Shown here: piece after piece, positions 59,298 to 64,000 of the stretch
How the letters are laid out: every line of letters starts with the position of its first letter
Numbering within the stretch: position 1 is the first letter of the stretch
Assembly: GCF_004364335.1 (NCBI RefSeq)
Contig: NZ_SOCR01000011.1
Coordinates: forward strand, 62,001-126,000
DNA length: 64,000 nt
DNA from: Pseudomonas graminis
GTDB lineage: Bacteria; Pseudomonadota; Gammaproteobacteria; Pseudomonadales; Pseudomonadaceae
Direction: 5' to 3'
The notes under the pieces: generated by a model
What the model was told of the DNA's origin: nothing
The model's database searches: none
Seen by the model: only the letters and a program-made list of their open reading frames with translations
Translations under genes and position numbers: made by a program

Positions 59298-59789
59298 TTA
59301 GTTGATCTTCAAACGCAGACGCAATCCGCGCAGGCCGTAGCTGACCCATGGCCAGAGCAATGCGCTGACCAGGGCTGGCAGCACCAGCGCCAGGGTCGGC
59401 TGACGGTTGCCGGTAAGGGCACTGAGCCACAACTGGACCAGCTGCGCGAGGCCGAAGATCACCAGGATCACCAGGCACTGCTGCCACATCGGGAACATGC
59501 GCAAGCGCTGCTGCAGCGACAGCACCAGAAAGGTAATCAGCGTGAGGATCAAGGCGTTCTGCCCCAGCAACGTCCCGTAGAGCACATCCTCGGCCAGCCC
59601 CAGCATCCACGCCGTGACCATGCCGATCTTGTGCGGCAACGCCAATGCCCAGAAGGCCAGCAGCAATGCGAGCCAGAGCGGGCGAAATATTTCCATGAAC
59701 TGCGGCAGCGGCGAAACGCTGAGCAGCAGGCCGATGGCGAAGGTCAGCCAGACCACCCAGCCGTTTCGTGCGGGAGCATGACGGGCCAT
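59298..59789 (-). CDS. mreD: Rod shape-determining protein MreD
   Basis: MreD is the five-to-six-span membrane partner of MreC and MreB in the elongasome. The 163 residues are mostly hydrophobic helices (GWVVWLTFAIGLLLSVSPLP, LWLALLLAFWALALPHKIGM, LAEDVLYGTLLGQNALILTL). ATG shares a base with the mreC stop (TAATG). The C-terminus is basic. Confidence 0.94.
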   Translation of the reverse strand: MARHAPARNGWVVWLTFAIGLLLSVSPLPQFMEIFRPLWLALLLAFWALALPHKIGMVTAWMLGLAEDVLYGTLLGQNALILTLITFLVLSLQQRLRMFPMWQQCLVILVIFGLAQLVQLWLSALTGNRQPTLALVLPALVSALLWPWVSYGLRGLRLRLKIN

Positions 59790-60961
59790 TATTCTTCCCT
59801 CTCGCGTGGAGCGGCCGGGGTAGCAGCAGGTGTCGCCGGTCGGGTTGCGGCAGGCTTCGCCGCAGGTTTGGCGGCTGGCTTGCTGGTCGCGGGCTTCGCA
59901 GGCGTGGTGGCCGCCGGTGCGGTGGTCGCCGGCGCCGACGCAGTGTTGGCGTTGGCCGGCGTCGACGAAGAGCTGTGCCCGGCCGTTTTAGGCACGGTGG
60001 CCGGAACCACCGGTTTGCTCGGCGTCGCGGCAGGGGCGGCACCCGGCACAGTGGCCGATGGCACTGCCGACGGATCAGCCGCCTGACGATCAAGGGATTC
60101 CTGCTGCTGCGCGGCGTCGGCAGCGCGCTCTTCAGGGGAACGGCCGTCGGAGAACACCAGCAGCAGGTAACGGCTGCGGTTCAGAGCAGCGGTCGGCACT
60201 GCTCGCACGATGGCGAAGGGCTGACCGGAGTCGTGAATCACTTCCTTGACCGTCGCCACCGGGTAACCCGCCGGGAAACGCTGGCCCAGGCCGGAACTCA
60301 CCAGCAGGTCGCCTTCCTTGATGTCAGCGGTGTCCGCCACATGGCGCAGCTCAAGGCGTTCCGGGTTGCCGGTGCCGCTGGCAATCGCGCGCAGTCCGTT
60401 ACGGTTCACCTGCACCGGAATGCTGTGTGTGGTGTCGGTCAGCAGCAGCACGCGGGATGTATAGGGCATCAACTCGACCACCTGACCCATCAGGCCGCGT
60501 GCATCGAGCACTGGCTGACCGAGGACCACACCGTCGCGCTCACCCTTGTTGATGATGATCCGGTGGGTGAACGGATTGGGGTCCATGCCGATCAGCTCGG
60601 CGACTTCGACTTTCTCGTTGACCAGCGCCGACGAATTAAGCAACTCGCGCAGACGCACGTTCTGCTCGGTCAGGGCGGCCAGCTTTTGCAGGCGGCCCTG
60701 GAGCAGCAGGTTTTCGGTCTTGAGTTTTTCGTTTTCGGCGGCGAGCTCGGTGCGGCTGCCAAACTGGCTGGCGACGCCCTGATACAGACGCTCGGGCAGG
60801 TCGGCAATCCAGTAAGACTGCATCAGCACCAGCGACATCTGACTGCGGACAGGCTTGAGCAGGGTGAAGCGCGCGTCCACGACCATGATGGCCACCGACA
60901 GCACGACCAGCACCAGTAGACGGACGCCCAGGGACGGGCCCTTGGAGAAAAGCGGTTTAAT
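59789..60961 (-). CDS. mreC: Rod shape-determining protein MreC, probable ATT start
   Basis: MreC is a bitopic periplasmic protein that activates PBP2/RodA in cell elongation. The protein (390 residues from ATT) has an N-terminal helix (LGVRLLVLVVLSVAIMVVDA), a coiled coil (ELAAENEKLKTENLLLQGRL QKLAAL), the beta-domain (PYTSRVLLLTDTTHSIPVQV), then an unusual 100-residue Ala/Pro/Thr/Lys tail. The frame has no ATG near the expected start; ATT 60959-60961, giving the conserved KPLFSKGPSLGVRLL, has AAGGAG exactly 6 bp upstream. The next usable start, GTG 60913, would cut into the membrane helix and has no ribosome site. Confidence 0.9.
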   Translation of the reverse strand: MKPLFSKGPSLGVRLLVLVVLSVAIMVVDARFTLLKPVRSQMSLVLMQSYWIADLPERLYQGVASQFGSRTELAAENEKLKTENLLLQGRLQKLAALTEQNVRLRELLNSSALVNEKVEVAELIGMDPNPFTHRIIINKGERDGVVLGQPVLDARGLMGQVVELMPYTSRVLLLTDTTHSIPVQVNRNGLRAIASGTGNPERLELRHVADTADIKEGDLLVSSGLGQRFPAGYPVATVKEVIHDSGQPFAIVRAVPTAALNRSRYLLLVFSDGRSPEERAADAAQQQESLDRQAADPSAVPSATVPGAAPAATPSKPVVPATVPKTAGHSSSSTPANANTASAPATTAPAATTPAKPATSKPAAKPAAKPAATRPATPAATPAAPREREE

Positions 60962-61153
60962 GGGCCGCTCCTTCCAGAGATGCGTGGGTGGGGCTGTGCT
61001 TATTCATGCGACATGAAACCGGCCTGATGCGGGTTGATGGAAATGCAGGGCGTCAGACTTGCAACATCGCTGCGCGACGTCAACAGGTCGGACACGAACA
61101 GGCAGCACTGTGAGGTGCTGCCCGTTAAGCGCAACATGCTGCGTTCCGGCGAC

Positions 61154-62191
61154 TTATTCGCTGGAGAGCAGGTCCATGGTGTGCTTGTCCATCATTTCCA
61201 GCGCACGACCACCGCCACGCGCGACGCAGGTGAGCGGGTCTTCGGCAACGATCACCGGCAGACCGGTTTCCTGGGCCAGCAGCTTGTCGAGGTCACGCAG
61301 CAACGCGCCACCACCGGTCAGCACCAGACCACGCTCGGCGATGTCCGAGGCCAGCTCTGGCGGGGATTGCTCCAGCGCGCTCTTCACGGCCTGAACGATG
61401 GTTGCCAGGGATTCCTGCAACGCTTCCAGCACTTCGTTGGAGTTCAGGGTGAAGGCACGTGGCACGCCTTCCGCCAGGTTGCGACCGCGTACGTCGACTT
61501 CACGCACTTCGCCGCCCGGGTAAGCCGTGCCGATTTCCTGCTTGATGCGCTCGGCGGTGGACTCGCCGATCAGGCTGCCGTAGTTGCGACGCACGTAAGT
61601 GATGATCGCTTCGTCGAAACGGTCGCCACCCACACGGACGGACTCGGCATACACGACGCCGTTCAGGGAGATCAGCGCGATTTCAGTGGTACCGCCACCG
61701 ATGTCGACAACCATCGAGCCGCGGGCCTCTTCGACCGGCAGGCCGGCACCGATGGCAGCAGCCATTGGCTCTTCGATCAGGAATACTTCACGTGCACCGG
61801 CGCCCAGCGCGGATTCGCGGATGGCACGGCGCTCGACCTGAGTCGATTTGCAGGGAACGCAGATCAGCACACGAGGGCTTGGCTGCAGGAAGCTGTTCTC
61901 ATGAACCTTGTTGATGAAGTACTGAAGCATTTTTTCGCAGACGCTGAAGTCGGCGATGACGCCGTCCTTCATCGGGCGAATGGCGGCGATGTTGCCCGGG
62001 GTACGGCCCAGCATCCGCTTGGCTTCCATCCCGACAGCAACAACGCTCTTCTGATTTCCGTGGGTCCGAATGGCCACAACTGATGGCTCATTCAGCACAA
62101 TACCGCGCTCACGCACGTAAATAAGGGTGTTGGCAGTGCCCAGGTCGATGGAAAGATCGCTGGAAAACATGCCACGCAGTTTCTTGAACAT
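61154..62191 (-). CDS. mreB: Rod shape-determining protein MreB
   Basis: MreB is the bacterial actin that guides wall synthesis along the cell side. The 345-residue protein shows the actin-fold ATP site: LSIDLGTANTLIYVRERGIV near 12, VVDIGGGTTEIALISLNGVV near 160 and VLTGGGALLRDLDKLLAQET G near 285. It begins MFKKLRGMFSSDL and is divergent from gatC. mreC follows after 190 bp. Confidence 0.98.
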   Translation of the reverse strand: MFKKLRGMFSSDLSIDLGTANTLIYVRERGIVLNEPSVVAIRTHGNQKSVVAVGMEAKRMLGRTPGNIAAIRPMKDGVIADFSVCEKMLQYFINKVHENSFLQPSPRVLICVPCKSTQVERRAIRESALGAGAREVFLIEEPMAAAIGAGLPVEEARGSMVVDIGGGTTEIALISLNGVVYAESVRVGGDRFDEAIITYVRRNYGSLIGESTAERIKQEIGTAYPGGEVREVDVRGRNLAEGVPRAFTLNSNEVLEALQESLATIVQAVKSALEQSPPELASDIAERGLVLTGGGALLRDLDKLLAQETGLPVIVAEDPLTCVARGGGRALEMMDKHTMDLLSSE

Positions 62192-62398
62192 GGGGAAAGG
62201 ACCCTAGGCAACGCGTGGGTAAAAAAGTGCGGCAAACTCTAACAACGACAGGGATTTTGGGCAAGGAGCCAATATGTTAAATTGGCGGTTTTTCCGAGCA
62301 CTACCCTGGAAGATCGCGGCCTTATGACCGTTTAAAGGGCGTAGTGTTCCGCAATCTGACGTACGGCCTGGCCCGTCCGCATTCCACTGGAGAACCCC

Positions 62399-62686
62399 AT
62401 GGCGCTTGATCGCTCCGACGTGGAAAAAATCGCTCATCTGGCCCGACTGGGCCTCAATGACGCCGATATCCCGCGTACTACTGAAGCACTTAACAGCATT
62501 CTCGGGCTGATTGACCAGATGCAGGCGGTCGATACCACCGGCATCGAGCCCCTCGCGCATCCCCTTGAAGCCTCGCAACGGCTGCGTGTAGACGCCGTTA
62601 CCGAGATCAATCATCGCGATACCTATCAAGCCATCGCACCAGCGGTCCAAGACGGCCTTTATCTGGTTCCGAAAGTCCTCGACTAA
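62399..62686 (+). CDS. gatC: Aspartyl/glutamyl-tRNA amidotransferase subunit C
   Basis: GatC is the small stabilising subunit of the GatCAB amidotransferase that converts Glu-tRNA(Gln) and Asp-tRNA(Asn) to the amide forms. The 95-residue protein has the family pattern RSDVEKIAHLARLGLNDADI and QAVDTTGIEPLAHPLEASQR LR, ending DGLYLVPKVLD. GGAGAA precedes the ATG. gatA follows after 15 bp. Confidence 0.97.
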   Translation: MALDRSDVEKIAHLARLGLNDADIPRTTEALNSILGLIDQMQAVDTTGIEPLAHPLEASQRLRVDAVTEINHRDTYQAIAPAVQDGLYLVPKVLD

Positions 62687-62701
62687 GGGAATGTGCCTGC
62701 A

Positions 62702-64000
62702 ATGCATCAAATGACTCTGGCAGAGATCGCTCGCGGACTCGCCGATAAACAGTTTTCTTCCGAAGAATTGACCCGCACTCTGCTGGCGCGCATCGCCCAG
62801 CTGGATCCGCAGCTCAATAGTTTCATTACCGTCACCGAAGACCTGGCGATCACCCAGGCTCAGGCCGCTGACGCCCGTCGCGCGGCAGGCGAAACCGGCG
62901 CGCTGCTGGGTGCTCCCCTGGCGCACAAGGACCTCTTCTGCACCAAGGGCATTCGCACCAGTTGCGCGTCGAAAATGCTCGACAACTTCAAGGCGCCCTA
63001 CGACGCCACGGTGGTTGCCAGGCTCGCCGCCGCCGGCACCGTGACGCTGGGCAAGACCAACATGGACGAATTCGCCATGGGGTCGGCCAATGAATCCAGC
63101 CACTATGGCGCGGTGAAAAACCCGTGGAATCTGGATCACGTCCCGGGCGGTTCGTCCGGCGGTTCGGCGGCAGCGGTCGCAGCGCGTTTGCTGCCTGGTG
63201 CCACCGGTACTGACACTGGCGGTTCCATTCGCCAGCCTGCCGCGCTGACCAACCTGACCGGCCTTAAGCCGACGTACGGTCGCGTGTCGCGCTGGGGGAT
63301 GATCGCTTACGCTTCCAGCCTCGATCAGGCCGGCCCGATGGCGCGTACCGCTGAAGACTGCGCATTGCTGCTGCAAGGCATGGCCGGTTTCGACGTCAAC
63401 GACTCCACCAGCATCGACGAGCCCGTACCGGATTACAGCGCAGGCCTGAATGCCTCGCTGCAAGGCCTGCGTATTGGCGTGCCGAAGGAGTACTTCAGCG
63501 CAGGTCTCGACCCGCGTATCGCCGATCTGGTCATGGCCAGCGTCGAAGCGCTGAAAAAGCTCGGCGCAGTGGTCAAGGAAATCAGCCTGCCGAACCTGCA
63601 ACACGCGATTCCGGCTTATTACGTGATCGCGCCGGCCGAGGCTTCTTCCAACCTGTCGCGTTTCGACGGCGTGCGCTTCGGCTATCGCTGCGAAGACCCG
63701 AAAGACCTCACCGATCTGTACAAGCGCTCCCGTGGCGAAGGCTTCGGCCCTGAAGTGCAGCGCCGGATCCTGGTCGGTGCCTACGCGCTGTCGGCCGGTT
63801 ACTACGACGCTTACTACTTGCAGGCGCAGAAAATCCGCCGCCTGATCAAGAACGACTTCATGAACGCGTTTGCCGACGTCGACGTGATCCTCGGCCCGAC
63901 CACGCCGAACCCGGCCTGGAAAATCGGCGCCAAGAATGCCGACCCGATCGCCGAGTACCTGGAAGATTTCTACACCATCACCGCCAACCTCGCGGGCCTG
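62702..64000 (+). CDS. gatA: Glutamyl-tRNA(Gln) amidotransferase subunit A (C-terminus beyond window)
   Basis: GatA is the amidase-signature subunit that frees ammonia from glutamine for GatB. The visible 433 residues include the catalytic Lys in LAHKDLFCTKG near 78, the Gly/Ser-rich signature VPGGSSGGSAAAVAARL with the cis-Ser near 150, and the nucleophile Ser in TGTDTGGSIRQPAA near 175. The frame runs intact to the window end. The ATG at 62702 gives MHQMTLAEIARGLADKQFSS. Confidence 0.97.
   Translation, partial: MHQMTLAEIARGLADKQFSSEELTRTLLARIAQLDPQLNSFITVTEDLAITQAQAADARRAAGETGALLGAPLAHKDLFCTKGIRTSCASKMLDNFKAPYDATVVARLAAAGTVTLGKTNMDEFAMGSANESSHYGAVKNPWNLDHVPGGSSGGSAAAVAARLLPGATGTDTGGSIRQPAALTNLTGLKPTYGRVSRWGMIAYASSLDQAGPMARTAEDCALLLQGMAGFDVNDSTSIDEPVPDYSAGLNASLQGLRIGVPKEYFSAGLDPRIADLVMASVEALKKLGAVVKEISLPNLQHAIPAYYVIAPAEASSNLSRFDGVRFGYRCEDPKDLTDLYKRSRGEGFGPEVQRRILVGAYALSAGYYDAYYLQAQKIRRLIKNDFMNAFADVDVILGPTTPNPAWKIGAKNADPIAEYLEDFYTITANLAGL

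Overview
The window is chromosomal DNA from a gamma-proteobacterium that is almost certainly a Pseudomonas of the fluorescens/syringae type. The core proteins read as Pseudomonas orthologues (IscR/IscS, SecDF-YajC, Tgt/QueA, cyoABCDE, TldD/PmbA, YhdP, Rng-Maf-MreDCB, GatCA). The background is GC-rich, intergenic gaps carry Pseudomonas-type REP/REPIN palindromes, and a fagA-orfX-sodA iron-response block is present. This is inferred from protein resemblance and context; no search was run.

Layout: 1-10 kb is housekeeping on the minus strand (iscS/iscR, cysE/trmJ, secF/secD/yajC/tgt/queA) with suhB divergent. A tRNA-Leu(CAA) gene at 10.08-10.17 kb marks the edge of an accessory island that runs to about 16.83 kb. 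The island is AT-rich in its first half. It holds a HEPN-domain gene, a dead iteron-plasmid replicon (three iterons, operator palindrome, DnaA-box-like site, repA with an in-frame stop), a coiled-coil gene broken at its 5' end, decayed REPINs, a chorismate-mutase pseudogene, and an orphan type VI cassette: hcp, a Tae4 amidase and its Tai4 immunity protein.

From 17 to 30 kb come a DedA protein, a PheC-like periplasmic dehydratase, an unknown Cys/His protein, cyoABCDE, dsbB, a flavohaemoglobin with three NorR/FhpR-type sites, a CheV protein, a GNAT enzyme and a GlxA-type regulator. From 30.5 to 37 kb is a chaperone-usher fimbrial operon whose usher has a 3'-end frameshift, plus a small pilin-like gene. 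From 37.3 to 43.7 kb is an RND efflux pump (adaptor and permease, no outer-membrane channel) followed by a two-component system.

From 43.8 to 52.3 kb are a 57-residue membrane protein between two identical-type palindromes, yjdM, a DUF1810 gene, a ZIP transporter, sodA-orfX-fagA behind a Fur-box-like site, pmbA, yjgA and tldD with a nitrilase. From 52.3 to 53 kb is a tandem REPIN cluster. The remainder is the envelope/cell-shape block yhdP, rng, maf, mreD, mreC, mreB, with mreC probably starting at a rare ATT codon, then gatC and partial gatA on the other strand.

The most unusual stretch is 10.2-16.8 kb. It looks like successive insertions beside a tRNA gene, where a plasmid replicon died but a candidate defence gene (HEPN) and an antibacterial effector/immunity pair stayed intact. 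No CRISPR array, rRNA operon or intact transposase was seen.
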